A stretch of 64,000 nt of DNA from Dyella lipolytica (GCF_030160075.1 NZ_BSNQ01000003.1:2263152-2327151); one strand, 5' to 3'; shown: positions 20,608 to 31,028, counted from the first letter of the stretch. Notes: generated by a model not told the origin, from the letters alone. Made by a program: numbers and translations.

Positions 20608-21677
20608 GCGGCCACCTCCACGCAAGCGCGAGCAATGTCTGCCGCTGCATTCGGCTTGGCCAGCGTGCGTGCAGCCTCGGCCATCGCAAGCATTACTGTG
20701 CGATTGCCAAGCAACGCGTTCAACCGCTGCGCCAGGTCTTTCGTATTCAGATCGCGCTCCTGTATCAATTCAGCCGCACCGGCAGCGACCAGCGCTTCGG
20801 CGTTGCGCGTCTGGTGGTCGTCGACCGCATGCGGAAACGGCACCAGCACCGCGCCCAATCCACACGCGGTCAGTTCCGCCAGCGTCAACGCACCGGCACG
20901 ACATACCGCCAGATCGGCCCACGCGTACGTGCCGGCCATGTCCTCGATAAACGGCACGATGCGCGCTTCCACGCCCGCATCGGCATACGCCTTGCGTGCT
21001 TCGTCGATGCCCCGGTTGCCGCATTGGTGCAGCACGTCGGGCCGCTGATCGGTCGGCAAATTTGCAAGCGCCTGCGGAACGGATAGGTTCAACGCGCGCG
21101 CACCCAGACTGCCTCCCAGCACCAGCAACCGCGGCTTACCGCTGCGCTCGCCCATGCGTTGCGCAGGCGACGGCAGCGACGCGATCGCGGCGCGCACCGG
21201 ATTACCTACCCACTCAGCATTCGGCAGGCTATCGACAAACCCAGCCATCACACGCCGCGCATGCGCTGCGAGCTTGCGATTGGTGAAACCGGCCACTCGG
21301 TTCTGCTCATGCACAAGCAGCGGACGGCGCAGCAAACGCGCCGCGACTCCGCCGGGGCCTGCCACATAGCCGCCCATCGACAGCACGCTGCGCGGCTTCA
21401 AGCGATGAAGCACGGCAACTGATGACAACAAGGCGCGCAACAACATCCACGGTGCCAGCAGACGCGTCCTCAAACCTTTGCCGCGCAGACCGCCCACGGC
21501 AACTGTATGCAGCTCGATGCCATGCGCCGGCACCACTTTGGTTTCCATGCCGCCGGCAGCGCCGAGCCAAACGACGGGTACACCTTGCGCACGCAAGGTC
21601 TCGGCCACCGCCAGGCCTGGGAAAATGTGGCCGCCAGTTCCGCCAGCCATGATCAGCACGGGCGCCTGCGTGCTCAT
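20604..21677 (-). CDS. murG: UDP-GlcNAc:undecaprenyl-PP-MurNAc-pentapeptide GlcNAc transferase MurG
   Basis: Converts lipid I to lipid II at the inner face of the membrane. The 357-residue GT-B enzyme has MAGGTGGHIFPGLAVAETL, SMGGYVAGPGGVAARLL, HEQNRVAGFTNR, LVLGGSLGARALN and the C-terminal CRAGALTLAELTACGLGAVLVPFPHA, the UDP-GlcNAc binding block. The start at 21677 overlaps the ftsW stop by four bases. The stop overlaps murC. Confidence 0.97.
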   Translation of the reverse strand: MSTQAPVLIMAGGTGGHIFPGLAVAETLRAQGVPVVWLGAAGGMETKVVPAHGIELHTVAVGGLRGKGLRTRLLAPWMLLRALLSSVAVLHRLKPRSVLSMGGYVAGPGGVAARLLRRPLLVHEQNRVAGFTNRKLAAHARRVMAGFVDSLPNAEWVGNPVRAAIASLPSPAQRMGERSGKPRLLVLGGSLGARALNLSVPQALANLPTDQRPDVLHQCGNRGIDEARKAYADAGVEARIVPFIEDMAGTYAWADLAVCRAGALTLAELTACGLGAVLVPFPHAVDDHQTRNAEALVAAGAAELIQERDLNTKDLAQRLNALLGNRTVMLAMAEAARTLAKPNAAADIARACVEVAA

Positions 21678-22912
21678 GCCGCCACCGCCTCGCGCTCGCG
21701 CGTCGTCTCTGCATTCGCGTCGGGCACGGCGGTGGCCGGCAGGCGTGTCGCCATATGGCGTGCATCCAGTGCGCGGTTGATTTCGAACGTCGCGCGCAAC
21801 AGCACGCCCGCCATCGCGCACGTCAACACTATCGAGGAGCCGCCGTAGCTGATCAGCGGCAGCGTCAGACCCTTGGTCGGCAGCGCACCGAGATTCACGC
21901 CTACCGACACCATGGTCTGCAAACCGATCATCAGCGAAATGCCGAAGGCGATGTAACCGGCGAAGCGCTGCCCTACTTCCACGCCTTTCAAGCCCATATG
22001 CAGGCCGCGCCAGACCGCTAGCGCGAACATGCCTATCACGGCAACGATGCCGAACAGGCCCAGTTCCTCGCCGATCACCGCAAAAATGAAATCCGTATGC
22101 GCCTCGGGCAGGTACGACAGCTTCAGCACGCTCGAACCCAAACCTACGCCGGTCCACTCACCGCGGCCGATCGCCATGAGCGATTGAGTGAGCTGAAAGC
22201 CATCGTTGAACGGATCCTTCCACGGATCCATGAACGAGGTAAGCCGCTTCATGCGATAGCTTTCGCTGGTCGCTGCAATCGCCAGCAGCGGCATCAACGG
22301 CAAGCCCATCAGGAACAGAAAGATCGGCCGCGCGCCGCCAAGCCAGACCATGGCAATGGTCACGGCAATGACCAACGTGGCCGAACCGAAGTCGGGCTGC
22401 GCGAGCAGAAGCAGCACGATGATGCCCGATACGGCAATCGGCTTGATCAATCCGAGAAAGCGGGTCTCGATGCTTTCGCGATGACGCACCAGATAGCTGG
22501 CGATATACACCACCAGGATCAGCTTGACCGCCTCTACCGGCTGGAAGGTGGTAACGAGAAGATTGATCCAGCGCCGTGCGCCATTGAGCTTCATGCCGAA
22601 ATGCGGCACGAATACCGCCAGCAACATGATGAAGGCCACCAGCATCAGGAAGAATGCGTGCTTTTCCACTTCCTTCAATTCGGTGCGCATCGCCATGCCG
22701 GCCGCAACGACGCCCAACCCGAGATACATCAGATGGTGCTTGAGGAAATAGAACTCGCCTTTGTGCGAGCTATCGGCCACCGCGATCGAACTCGACGCCA
22801 CCATCACGACACCAAGACAGGCAAGGCCGACCAGGGCCACCAGCAGCGGCAAGTCGAACTTGCCGCGCGGGCCCTGCCGCCGCTTTGCCTGCGATGTGCC
22901 GAAACCAAACAT
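21674..22912 (-). CDS. ftsW: Lipid II polymerase/division protein FtsW (SEDS family)
   Basis: Polytopic SEDS glycosyltransferase that polymerises septal glycan with FtsI. The 412-residue protein has about ten hydrophobic helices. Signature blocks are NGARRWINL, QPVEAVKL, LLLLAQPDFGSATLV (with the catalytic Asp), SLMAIGRGEWTGVGLGSSVLKLSYLPEAHTDFIFAVIGEELG and LPLISYGGSS. It begins directly at the mraY stop (TGATG). In E. coli murD sits between mraY and ftsW; here there is no space for it. Confidence 0.96.
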   Translation of the reverse strand: MFGFGTSQAKRRQGPRGKFDLPLLVALVGLACLGVVMVASSSIAVADSSHKGEFYFLKHHLMYLGLGVVAAGMAMRTELKEVEKHAFFLMLVAFIMLLAVFVPHFGMKLNGARRWINLLVTTFQPVEAVKLILVVYIASYLVRHRESIETRFLGLIKPIAVSGIIVLLLLAQPDFGSATLVIAVTIAMVWLGGARPIFLFLMGLPLMPLLAIAATSESYRMKRLTSFMDPWKDPFNDGFQLTQSLMAIGRGEWTGVGLGSSVLKLSYLPEAHTDFIFAVIGEELGLFGIVAVIGMFALAVWRGLHMGLKGVEVGQRFAGYIAFGISLMIGLQTMVSVGVNLGALPTKGLTLPLISYGGSSIVLTCAMAGVLLRATFEINRALDARHMATRLPATAVPDANAETTREREAVAA

Positions 22913-23994
22913 CAACGTACCTTCAACGTTGCAAGACCGATAAGCACCAGCACGACGCTGATGATCCAGAAACGCACGATGACCCGTGGCTCGGGCCAGC
23001 CTTTCAATTCGAAGTGATGGTGGATCGGCGCCATGCGGAAGATGCGCTTGCCGGTCATCTTGAAGCTGGCGACCTGCAGCATCACCGAGACGGTTTCCAT
23101 CACGAACACGCCGCCCATGATCAGCAACACGATTTCCTGGCGCACGATCACCGCGATGGCAGCCAACGCAGCGCCAATCGCCAGCGCGCCGACATCGCCC
23201 ATGAACACCTGCGCGGGATACGTGTTGAACCAGAGGAAGCCCAGGCCCGCACCTGATAGTGCCCCGCAGAAAATAGCGAGCTCGCCTGCACCCGGAATCG
23301 CCGGGATACCGAGATATTCGGAAAAGACCTTGTTGCCGGCCAGGTACGCGAAGATGCCCAGCGCGCCGGAGACCAGCACCGTCGGCATGATCGCGAGACC
23401 ATCCAGCCCATCGGTGAGATTCACGGCGTTGGAGAAGCCAACGATCATGAAATACGCGATGACGATGAAAAACACGCCCAATGGCACCGCCACATGTTTG
23501 AACAGCGGTACAAACAGCGCAGTCTCCGCCGGCAGCGTCGCCGAGTGATACAGGAACCACGCCGCACCGACGCCGAACACCGATTGCCAGAAATACTTCC
23601 AGCGCGAAGCCAAGCCGCGACTGTCCTTCAACACCAGCTTGCGATAGTCGTCGTAGAAACCGATCACGCCGAAGCACAGCAACACCGCAAGCACCAGCCA
23701 GATATAGCGATTGGCGAGATCGGCCCACAGCAACGTAGCGACGGCCACCGCAAGCAGGATCATCACGCCGCCCATGGTGGGCGTACCCGCTTTTGACAAA
23801 TGTGTTTGCGGACCATCCTTGCGCACCACCTGCCCGGCTTTGAGCGCGGCCAGATTGCGGATCAATGCCGGACCAAACAGCAGCGACATCGCCAGCGCGG
23901 TCAAAGCCGCCATGATCGTGCGGAAGGTGATGTACTGAAAAAGATGCAGGGCGGTGAAATGCCGTGCCATCCAATCCGCTAGTTCAAGCAGCAT
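22912..23994 (-). CDS. mraY: Phospho-N-acetylmuramoyl-pentapeptide transferase MraY
   Basis: Inner-membrane enzyme making lipid I. The 360-residue protein has about ten transmembrane helices and the family motifs [28 protein letters not shown] (catalytic Asp pair), [37 protein letters not shown], and the [15 protein letters not shown] histidine loop. Its start overlaps the end of murF by 11 bases. Confidence 0.97.
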   Translation of the reverse strand: MLLELADWMARHFTALHLFQYITFRTIMAALTALAMSLLFGPALIRNLAALKAGQVVRKDGPQTHLSKAGTPTMGGVMILLAVAVATLLWADLANRYIWLVLAVLLCFGVIGFYDDYRKLVLKDSRGLASRWKYFWQSVFGVGAAWFLYHSATLPAETALFVPLFKHVAVPLGVFFIVIAYFMIVGFSNAVNLTDGLDGLAIMPTVLVSGALGIFAYLAGNKVFSEYLGIPAIPGAGELAIFCGALSGAGLGFLWFNTYPAQVFMGDVGALAIGAALAAIAVIVRQEIVLLIMGGVFVMETVSVMLQVASFKMTGKRIFRMAPIHHHFELKGWPEPRVIVRFWIISVVLVLIGLATLKVR

Positions 23995-25351
23995 GAGGTG
24001 CGCCCTCCCCTGGCCGCGCGCCCTTCAGCGCGGCGACGACTTGTTCCATACCCGCTGAGTGCGAGCCCTTCACCAGACAAGTAACGCCGGCATGCAGTTG
24101 CGCACGTAGTGCGTCGATCAACGCCGCTTTGTCTGCGAAATGCACGCCACCCGCTCCGAATGCCTCGACGGCGGCCGCATTCAACGGACCCACAGCGAAC
24201 AATTTTTGGATACCCTGCTCGCGCGCATGACGACCCACACCGGCGTGTAGCGCACGGGCATCTGCGCCCAACTCGGCCATATCGCCAAGCACCAGCCAGC
24301 GCTCGCCTTCGGCGAGGGCGAGCGTGTCGATAGCTGCGTGCATCGAACTCGGATTGGCGTTGTAGCTATCGTCGATCAATGTCCATCCGTCAGGCATGGC
24401 GATGCGCTTCAGGCGTCCTTCGACCGCTGACGCGTGCTCAAGGCCAGCCACGATCGTGTCCAGCGGCACATCGAGCGCCAGCGCGATCGCGCTGGCCGCG
24501 AGGGCATTGGCGATGTTGTGGCGGCCGGGCAACGGCAGCGACACTTCCGCGTCACCATGCGGCGTACTCAACACAAAACGCGAGCCGTCGACGCGCTGTT
24601 CCACGATGTCTGCGCCCACATCCGCCTTGTGGTCCAGGGCGAAACGCAACACCCGGCGCCCACCGGCCAGTCCGCTGAAAAAGCTCGCGAACGCATCGTC
24701 GGCATTGATCACTGCCACGCCGTCGGCAGGCAATGCGCGGTAAAGCGCGCCCTTGGTTTCCGCCACCATTTCGATCGTACCCATCCGCTCAAGATGAGCC
24801 GGCGCGATGAGATTCACGAGGCCGATATCGGGCCGTGCGATGGCAGCAAGATAGTCGATATCGCCCGGTTTGCCTGCACCCATTTCGAGCACCGCATATT
24901 CGGTGTCTTCCGGCATCCACAGCAAGGTCAGCGGCAAGCCAATCTCGTTGTTGTAGCTGCCGGTGTTGACATGCGTGCGGCCGTGCCGCGAAAGAATCGC
25001 CGCAGTGAGCATCTTCACGGTGGTCTTGCCATTGGAGCCGGTAATGCCGATAACGCGCGCATTACGCTGCGCACGCACGGCGCTGGCGAGATCGCCCAAT
25101 GCGAGCTCTGCGTTGGCCACCTGCACCTGCGGCAAATCGCTCTCGACGCGCCGCTCCACCAAAGCGGCGGCTGCGCCGCGCGTCTTTGCATCGGCGAGAT
25201 AATCGTGACCGTCCACATGCTCGCCCTTGAACGCGACGAACAGATCGCCGGGCTTGACCTTGCGTGAGTCGATCGCAACGCCGGCAATCCCAGCATCGAC
25301 ACCAAGCATGCGTCCGTGCGTCCATAAGGCGATGGCGCTCAGCTGCATCAT
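23984..25351 (-). CDS. murF: UDP-MurNAc-tripeptide--D-alanyl-D-alanine ligase MurF
   Basis: Adds D-Ala-D-Ala to the UDP-MurNAc tripeptide. The 455-residue Mur ligase has [21 protein letters not shown], the P-loop [14 protein letters not shown] (about residue 105), [13 protein letters not shown], and [19 protein letters not shown] with the ATP-contacting residues of the third domain. The start overlaps murE by four bases (ATGA) at 25351; a second ATG follows immediately. Confidence 0.97.
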   Translation of the reverse strand: MMQLSAIALWTHGRMLGVDAGIAGVAIDSRKVKPGDLFVAFKGEHVDGHDYLADAKTRGAAAALVERRVESDLPQVQVANAELALGDLASAVRAQRNARVIGITGSNGKTTVKMLTAAILSRHGRTHVNTGSYNNEIGLPLTLLWMPEDTEYAVLEMGAGKPGDIDYLAAIARPDIGLVNLIAPAHLERMGTIEMVAETKGALYRALPADGVAVINADDAFASFFSGLAGGRRVLRFALDHKADVGADIVEQRVDGSRFVLSTPHGDAEVSLPLPGRHNIANALAASAIALALDVPLDTIVAGLEHASAVEGRLKRIAMPDGWTLIDDSYNANPSSMHAAIDTLALAEGERWLVLGDMAELGADARALHAGVGRHAREQGIQKLFAVGPLNAAAVEAFGAGGVHFADKAALIDALRAQLHAGVTCLVKGSHSAGMEQVVAALKGARPGEGAPHAA

Positions 25352-26823
25352 GCGTGTCCCTCCAGGATGGAGCGCGCCACGGCCATATCGTCAAAGGCGC
25401 GCTTGCCACTGGCACCTTCTTGATAGGTCTCGTGACCCTTGCCCGCGACGAGCACCACATCGCCTGGGCGCGCCATGTCCAGCGCTGCACGGATCGCTGC
25501 TTCGCGGTCACGTAGCACAGTCGCCGCCAGCGGTTTCACCATGCCGGCCAGGATCTGCGACACGATGAGGTCGCCATTCTCGCCGCGCGGATTGTCATCG
25601 GTGACGATCGCGATATCCGCCAGCCGTTCGGCGATTTCACCCATCTGCGGACGTTTGCCCGCGTCGCGCTCGCCACCGCAGCCAAAGACACAAATCAGCC
25701 GCGCGGCACAATGAGCGCGCAATGCCATCAGGGCCTGCTCCAGTGCGTCCGGCGTGTGCGCGTAATCGACCACTACCAGCGGCAGCCCTTGCACGCCGCC
25801 GATGCGATTCATACGACCATTGACCGGATCGAGCGCTTCGACGGCATCCACGATGCGCTCGAACGATTCACCCAGCGCGCCAAGGCAGCCGACCACGGTG
25901 AGCAGGTTCGCGACATTGAAACGCCCGAGCAGATGACTGCGAATCGATCGCGTGCCCCAGGGCGTGCGCAACTGGAACGCAACGCCTTCGGCGGACGTGA
26001 CGATATCGCTCGCGGCGATCTCGGCGTGTACGTCGCCGGTGCTGCTCAGGCGTAGGACTTGCACGCCAGGGGCCGGCTTGCCGGCGAGTTCGCGACCAAA
26101 CGCATCGTCCGTGTTGATCACCGCCGCAGTAAGACCGGGCCATGCGAAGAGCCTCGCCTTGGCCGCGCCGTAGGCCTGCATGCTGCCGTGATAATCAAGG
26201 TGATCGCGCGTGAGGTTGGTGAACGCCGCCACGTCGAACGCCGTCGCGGCAACGCGCCCTTGCTCTAGCGCGTGCGAGGACACTTCCATCGCGACATGCG
26301 TGGCACCTTCTTGGCGGAATTCAGCCAACAACCGTTGCACGGCGATGGCATCCGGCGTGGTGCGCTCGCCTTCACGCAGCTGGCCATGTAGACCCGCTCC
26401 GAGCGTGCCGATCGTGGCGGCGCGATGACCAAGCTTTTCCAACGCCTGCGCCAGCAGCTGCACGGTTGAGGTCTTGCCGTTGGTACCGGTGACGCCGATC
26501 ACGCGCATCGACTCGGACGGCCGCTGGAAAAAGCGCGAAGCAATTTCACCGACAAAGGTGTGCAGACCGTCGATCCACAGCACAGGTACGCCGGGATCAT
26601 CCAGCGCACACGGTGGCGCTTCCGCCAACACGACGCTGGCGCCGCGCTGCACGGCGCCAGTCACGAATTCGATACCGTGCCCGCGCGTACCACGCAGCGC
26701 GAAGAATGCATCTCCCGCGCGCACCTGGCGCGAATCAAGAGCAAGCCCGGATACGACAATCGGCCCTATGGCCGTTGTTTCGGCGATGCCTTGCAGCAAG
26801 TGGTCGAGGCGCTGGCCGCTCAT
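25348..26823 (-). CDS. murE: UDP-MurNAc-L-Ala-(D-)Glu--meso-diaminopimelate ligase MurE
   Basis: Adds the third peptide residue of peptidoglycan. The 491-residue protein has the P-loop GVTGTNGKTSTVQLL (about residue 112), AMEVSSHALEQGR, NLTRDHLDYHG, VDYAHTPDALEQAL, and the DNPR motif (TDDNPRGEN), which marks meso-DAP-specific MurE rather than the lysine-adding type. It overlaps ftsI and murF by four bases. If this organism uses the MurD2/MurL route, the Glu stereochemistry is set before this step. Confidence 0.97.
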   Translation of the reverse strand: MSGQRLDHLLQGIAETTAIGPIVVSGLALDSRQVRAGDAFFALRGTRGHGIEFVTGAVQRGASVVLAEAPPCALDDPGVPVLWIDGLHTFVGEIASRFFQRPSESMRVIGVTGTNGKTSTVQLLAQALEKLGHRAATIGTLGAGLHGQLREGERTTPDAIAVQRLLAEFRQEGATHVAMEVSSHALEQGRVAATAFDVAAFTNLTRDHLDYHGSMQAYGAAKARLFAWPGLTAAVINTDDAFGRELAGKPAPGVQVLRLSSTGDVHAEIAASDIVTSAEGVAFQLRTPWGTRSIRSHLLGRFNVANLLTVVGCLGALGESFERIVDAVEALDPVNGRMNRIGGVQGLPLVVVDYAHTPDALEQALMALRAHCAARLICVFGCGGERDAGKRPQMGEIAERLADIAIVTDDNPRGENGDLIVSQILAGMVKPLAATVLRDREAAIRAALDMARPGDVVLVAGKGHETYQEGASGKRAFDDMAVARSILEGHA

Positions 26824-28631
26824 GGTTCCGCCACCTCGGCAGCCGCCGCATCGTCCTGCGGATTGGGGGGCGGCGCGTTGCCGGCCAGTCCACCGCCGGC
26901 CTGTATGGGACCGCCGACATACCAACGGCCAATGTTGTCGGGCGGTACATCCAGCAGGCGCAGTGCGCCATCCATCACACGCTGAAACACCGGCGCGGAG
27001 ACGGCACCACCGAAATAACCTTTCTTGGGATTGTTGATCACCACCACCGCGACCAGCCGCGGGTCAGTCGCCGGCACAATGCCGGCAAATAGCGAGTTGT
27101 AGTTGTTCTTGGAATAGCCGCCGAGCGCCGCTAGATGAGCGGTGCCCGTCTTCCCAGCCACGCTGTAGTTGGCGATCTGCGCGCGAGTGGCCGTACCGCC
27201 CGGCGCAGTGACGGTCTCCAGCATGGTGACCAGATTGCCCGCGATCTGCGGCGAGACAATTTGCTTGCCAGAGTTATCGCCGTCCTTGATGAACGTGGGT
27301 GAATGCATCACGCCGCCGTCCGCCAGGGTGGCGTAGGCGTTGGCCAACTGCAGCGGCGTGAGGTTGAGACCGTAGCCGAAGGCCATGATCGCCTTTTCCA
27401 GCGGACGCCAGGTATGGCCGACCTTCAACAGACCGGAGGATTCGCCCGGAAAGCCGCTGCCGGTGCTGTCGCCGAAACCGAACGCGCGATATGAGTCATA
27501 CAGATATTGCGTATCGAGCTGCAGCGCGATCTTGGCGGCACCGATGTTGCTCGACTTGGTCAGCACGCCGGTCGGGGTCAGCAAACCGTTGGGATCATCG
27601 TCACGGATGTCATGGCCGTAATACATCCAATGACCGTTGCCGGTATCGATCACCGGACCGGTGGGCGTGAACTTGCCGCTCGACAGTGCGGCGGCCAAGG
27701 TGAACGGCTTCATCGTCGAGCCCGGCTCGACCACGTCCGTCACGGCGCGATTGCGGCGCTGCGAGCCGGTCGTTCCCGTCACGGCATTCGGGTTGTACGT
27801 CGGCAAGCTGACCATTGCCAGAATTTCACCGGTACGCACATCGAGCACCACCATCTCGCCCGAATCGGCCTGACAATCATCGAGCTGCTTTTTCAGTTCG
27901 CTATAGGCGAGGAACTGAATGCGCCGGTCGATGCTGAGAGTGAGGTTCTGACCAGGCTGCGGCGCACGCACCTGCTCGACGTCTTCCACGATGTGGCCCA
28001 TGCGATCGCGGATCACGCGCTTGGCGCCCGGTTTGCCGGACAACCAACTGTCGAACGCCAGTTCGAGGCCTTCCTGACCGTGGTCGTCGATATTGGTGAA
28101 GCCGAGCACGTGCGCCGTCACTTCGCCGGACGGGTAGTAACGCTTGAATTCGCGCTGCCCATTCACGCCCGGTACGCCGAGCGCAAGTACCGCCTGCGCT
28201 GCGTCCGGACTCATCTGGCGACGCAAGTAAGCGAACTCGCGATCGGAGCGTTGCTCCAGATACGCCTTCAGATCGTCGGCATTGGTGCCCAGCGCCTGCG
28301 CCAGCGCGGGAATGCGATCGGCGTTGTCCAGCACTTCCGATGGCACGGCCGTGATGGACACCATGGGTGTGGAAACGGCCAGGGGCTCACCGTTGCGATC
28401 GAAGATGGTGCCGCGCGACACCGCGATCGGCACCTCGCGCAGGAAGCGCGCATCGCCTTGATCCTGATAGAACTGCTTGCGCACCACCTGCAAATCGAAC
28501 GCACGCGCCACCAAACCTACCGATGCGGCGCCAAGCACACCGATCACCAGCAGCATGCGTCGACGCGCACTGGGACCGGCGCCCTGACGGCGCGCAGCTG
28601 ACTTGGCCGGGATGCGCGGATGCGGCTTCAT
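26820..28631 (-). CDS. ftsI: Septal peptidoglycan transpeptidase FtsI (PBP3)
   Basis: Class B penicillin-binding protein cross-linking septal peptidoglycan. The 603-residue product has a basic N-terminus, one transmembrane helix (MLLVIGVLGAASVGLVARA), and a pedestal domain starting with SRGTIFDRNGEPLAVS. Its transpeptidase domain has the three active-site motifs: STMK in EPGSTMKPFTL, SSN in TKSSNIGAAKI, and KTGT in VAGKTGTAHL. It overlaps ftsL and murE by four bases each. Confidence 0.97.
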   Translation of the reverse strand: MKPHPRIPAKSAARRQGAGPSARRRMLLVIGVLGAASVGLVARAFDLQVVRKQFYQDQGDARFLREVPIAVSRGTIFDRNGEPLAVSTPMVSITAVPSEVLDNADRIPALAQALGTNADDLKAYLEQRSDREFAYLRRQMSPDAAQAVLALGVPGVNGQREFKRYYPSGEVTAHVLGFTNIDDHGQEGLELAFDSWLSGKPGAKRVIRDRMGHIVEDVEQVRAPQPGQNLTLSIDRRIQFLAYSELKKQLDDCQADSGEMVVLDVRTGEILAMVSLPTYNPNAVTGTTGSQRRNRAVTDVVEPGSTMKPFTLAAALSSGKFTPTGPVIDTGNGHWMYYGHDIRDDDPNGLLTPTGVLTKSSNIGAAKIALQLDTQYLYDSYRAFGFGDSTGSGFPGESSGLLKVGHTWRPLEKAIMAFGYGLNLTPLQLANAYATLADGGVMHSPTFIKDGDNSGKQIVSPQIAGNLVTMLETVTAPGGTATRAQIANYSVAGKTGTAHLAALGGYSKNNYNSLFAGIVPATDPRLVAVVVINNPKKGYFGGAVSAPVFQRVMDGALRLLDVPPDNIGRWYVGGPIQAGGGLAGNAPPPNPQDDAAAAEVAEP

Positions 28632-28900
28632 TGCTGCACCAGCCGCACGTCCTGCGGACGCGGCATGAACATACCGAGCTTGGTGCGCGCCTCATTGTCG
28701 ATGCGGCGCGGCTCGGCCCAGGTCGCCTGCTCCAGTTCGAGCTGGCCGTATTCGATATTCAGATCGTCGCGCTGTCCTTGCAGCTGAGTGAGTTGCACGA
28801 ACAGCACGCGGCTCTGGTGCCGGGTCCAGACCACCGCAATGGCACTGACCATGACCGCACCCAGCAGTAGCAGCAGACAGAAGACGCCGATCGCCTTCAT
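28628..28900 (-). CDS. ftsL: Cell division protein FtsL
   Basis: Small bitopic member of the FtsQLB divisome regulator. Its 90 residues comprise an N-terminal transmembrane helix ([21 protein letters not shown]) and a periplasmic coiled coil with leucine heptads ([28 protein letters not shown]). It ends with the typical [19 protein letters not shown]. Position between rsmH and ftsI confirms it. Overlaps are four bases at both ends. Confidence 0.94.
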   Translation of the reverse strand: MKAIGVFCLLLLLGAVMVSAIAVVWTRHQSRVLFVQLTQLQGQRDDLNIEYGQLELEQATWAEPRRIDNEARTKLGMFMPRPQDVRLVQQ

Positions 28901-29850
28901 GCCAGCCCCCCTTCAGATGCGTTCCCTTCGGCGAGTTTTTCAGCCACGCGCAGCACGGCCGAGCGCGCGCGCGGATTCGCCGCCTGCTCGGCGTCGGACG
29001 GAAATTGCGCCTTGCCTACGGCCGCCAGACGCGCCGGCGCGGCGACCACCGGCGGGCCTCGGCGACTGCCCTGCACGCGTCCGGAGTGATCGCGGATAAA
29101 CAGCTTTACGGCGCGATCTTCCAGCGAGTGGAAGCTGATCACCGAGAGACGGCCACCGACTTTGAGGCGATCGAGCGCCCCGTTAAGGCCACGCTGCAGC
29201 GCATCGAGCTCGCCATTCACCCGAATGCGCAGCGCCTGAAAACTGCGCGTGGCCGGATGCTTGCCCGGCTCGCGACGACCGACCACGCGCTCGATCAGCG
29301 CAGCCAGCTCGCCGGTGCGGGTGATCGGCGATTCGGCGCGACGCTCGACGATGGCGCGGGCAATCTTGCGGCTGAAACGTTCTTCGCCGAAGGTCCACAG
29401 CACATCGGCCATGTCGCGCTCGTCGGCGTGGGCCAGAAAGTCCGCCGCGCTTTCATCTTGCGTGGTGTCCATGCGCATATCCAGCGGCGCATCGGCCATG
29501 AAGCTGAAACCGCGTGCGGCCTCGTCCAACTGGGGAGAGGAGACACCTAGGTCGAGTAGCACGCCATCGAGGCCTGCATCCGTTTCGTCCCACTCCGCCA
29601 GCGTGGAGAAATTGGCGTGACGAATCGCTACGCGCGGATCGCCAGCGAATTCTTGTTGCGCGGCGGCGATAGCCTGCGGATCGCGATCCATCAGCAACAG
29701 CCGGCCGTCGGGGCCGAGGCGCGACAGCACGGCGCGGGCGTGACCGCCGCGTCCAAACGTGCCATCGAGATAACGCCCGCCTTCCCGCACGGCGAGACCC
29801 TCCACCGCCTCATTCAGCATCACCGGGATGTGCCGCAACTGATCGGCCAT
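28897..29850 (-). CDS. rsmH: 16S rRNA (cytosine1402-N4)-methyltransferase RsmH
   Basis: N4-methylates C1402 in the ribosomal P site. The 317-residue protein has [13 protein letters not shown], the SAM-binding [56 protein letters not shown], and [13 protein letters not shown]. The start [12 protein letters not shown] at 29850 is preferred to an in-frame one 48 bases earlier that would almost touch mraZ. It is the second gene of the dcw operon; RsmI (31073-31912) modifies the same nucleotide. Confidence 0.96.
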   Translation of the reverse strand: MADQLRHIPVMLNEAVEGLAVREGGRYLDGTFGRGGHARAVLSRLGPDGRLLLMDRDPQAIAAAQQEFAGDPRVAIRHANFSTLAEWDETDAGLDGVLLDLGVSSPQLDEAARGFSFMADAPLDMRMDTTQDESAADFLAHADERDMADVLWTFGEERFSRKIARAIVERRAESPITRTGELAALIERVVGRREPGKHPATRSFQALRIRVNGELDALQRGLNGALDRLKVGGRLSVISFHSLEDRAVKLFIRDHSGRVQGSRRGPPVVAAPARLAAVGKAQFPSDAEQAANPRARSAVLRVAEKLAEGNASEGGLA

Positions 29851-29901
29851 GCCGCACTCCCGCTCTCTGTCCGTATTCACCCCGCGCCTAACCGTCACCG
29901 G

Positions 29902-30348
29902 TCAGAGCCGCAGGTCCGTCATGTCGTCGCTGATCTCGTCTTCGCCGATGGTCTGGCGGATCTTGGCCAGGTGAGCCTGTTCGCTCCACAGCTCGAACTT
30001 ATTGCCCATGCCCAACAAAACCGCCTTTTTCTCGATGCCCGCTGCCATGCGCTGGCTGGCCGGCAACAGAATCCGCACCGCACTGTCCGGTTCGACCATC
30101 GCCGCCGCACCGACCAGCTTCATCTGCAAGGCGCGGTGTACGGCCTTGACGCTCGGCAACGCGTTCACTTGGTCGCGCACCCGCTCCCATTCGGCGTGCG
30201 GGAACAGCCAGAGGCAGCCCGACTCGAAGGGGTTGTAGGTGATCACCAGCCGATTAGCACAGGCGCCCACCACCAGCTCCCGATACGCAGTCGGGATAGC
30301 CAGCCGGCCCTTGTCATCGACGGTGATGGCGGTCTCGCCCTGAAACAC
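29902..30348 (-). CDS. mraZ: Transcriptional regulator MraZ
   Basis: AbrB-fold DNA-binding protein that represses its own operon by binding tandem GTGGG-type boxes upstream. The 148-residue protein has two swapped-hairpin repeats. The first is [24 protein letters not shown]; the second spans about residues 80-130 and carries [15 protein letters not shown]. The start is GTG at 30348. It is first in the dcw operon, with its probable operator immediately upstream. Confidence 0.95.
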   Translation of the reverse strand: MFQGETAITVDDKGRLAIPTAYRELVVGACANRLVITYNPFESGCLWLFPHAEWERVRDQVNALPSVKAVHRALQMKLVGAAAMVEPDSAVRILLPASQRMAAGIEKKAVLLGMGNKFELWSEQAHLAKIRQTIGEDEISDDMTDLRL

Positions 30349-30349
30349 G

Positions 30350-30394
30350 GCCCGTGAACTCCACGAAATCCCACGATTTCACACAGGAATCCAC
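30350..30394 (-). promoter_or_regulatory. MraZ operator: five boxes at 10-bp spacing
   Basis: Reading the minus strand, GTGGA, GTGTG, GTGGG, GTGGA and CGGGC occur at exactly 10-bp intervals (plus-strand positions 30390-30394, 30380-30384, 30370-30374, 30360-30364, 30350-30354), each separated by five bases. MraZ is known to bind repeated TGGG-type boxes with this period. The first box overlaps the -10 element and the rest lie downstream of the predicted transcription start, fitting autorepression. Confidence 0.78.
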
Positions 30395-30421
30395 GATAGT
30401 CTCGCCCCTTGAGACTGTCAA
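30393..30421 (-). promoter_or_regulatory. Sigma-70 promoter of the dcw operon
   Basis: On the minus strand TTGACA (30416-30421) and TATCGT (30393-30398) are separated by exactly 17 bases. The -35 lies inside a perfect inverted repeat, CCCTTGA-N5-TCAAGGG (30406-30424). The spacer itself is the palindrome GTCTC-N7-GAGAC. The start of transcription would fall about 35-40 bases before the mraZ GTG. Confidence 0.82.
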
Positions 30422-30424
30422 GGG

Positions 30425-30658
30425 ATTTTTGCTTGTGAATCAATGAGAAAGGCAATAGTGTGGCCAAATTTCCAGCGATTTCTAGGAAGCAGCCCGAGGT
30501 GCTTGATCGCTGTGGATTTTTTGTTCACAAAACCGTTGCAATGCGCCTCTCACACGAGCCTTCGGGCGGACCCCGCATGAACCGATGTTCATGCGAGGCG
30601 CCACCCTCCGACGACATCCATCTCGTGCATGAAGATGGACCCCGCCGACGGCTGAAAG
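30425..30658. other. Structured, non-coding gap between the dcw promoter and rnpB
   Basis: No gene is visible. Perfect stems nest here: GCGCCTC (30543-30549) with GAGGCGC (30595-30601), enclosing a small GCC-TTCG-GGC hairpin (from 30559) and the 8-9 bp stem GCATGAAC/GTTCATGC around CGAT. A further hairpin CCATCT/AGATGG spans 30618-30638. GGACCCCGC occurs twice (30568, 30637). It may be a repetitive extragenic element or a small structured RNA. Confidence 0.6.
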
Positions 30659-31022
<364 letters not shown>

Positions 31023-31028
31023 TCGGGA

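Noticed and set aside
20604..22157. Extended N-terminus for murG
   Set aside because: The extra 160 residues are out-of-frame ftsW; the conserved MAGGTGGH beginning and the ATGA overlap fix the start at 21677.
21674..23974. A 766-codon frame covering ftsW and part of mraY as one protein
   Set aside because: Its first 350 codons are the mraY gene in the wrong frame; true FtsW starts at 22912, exactly at the mraY stop.
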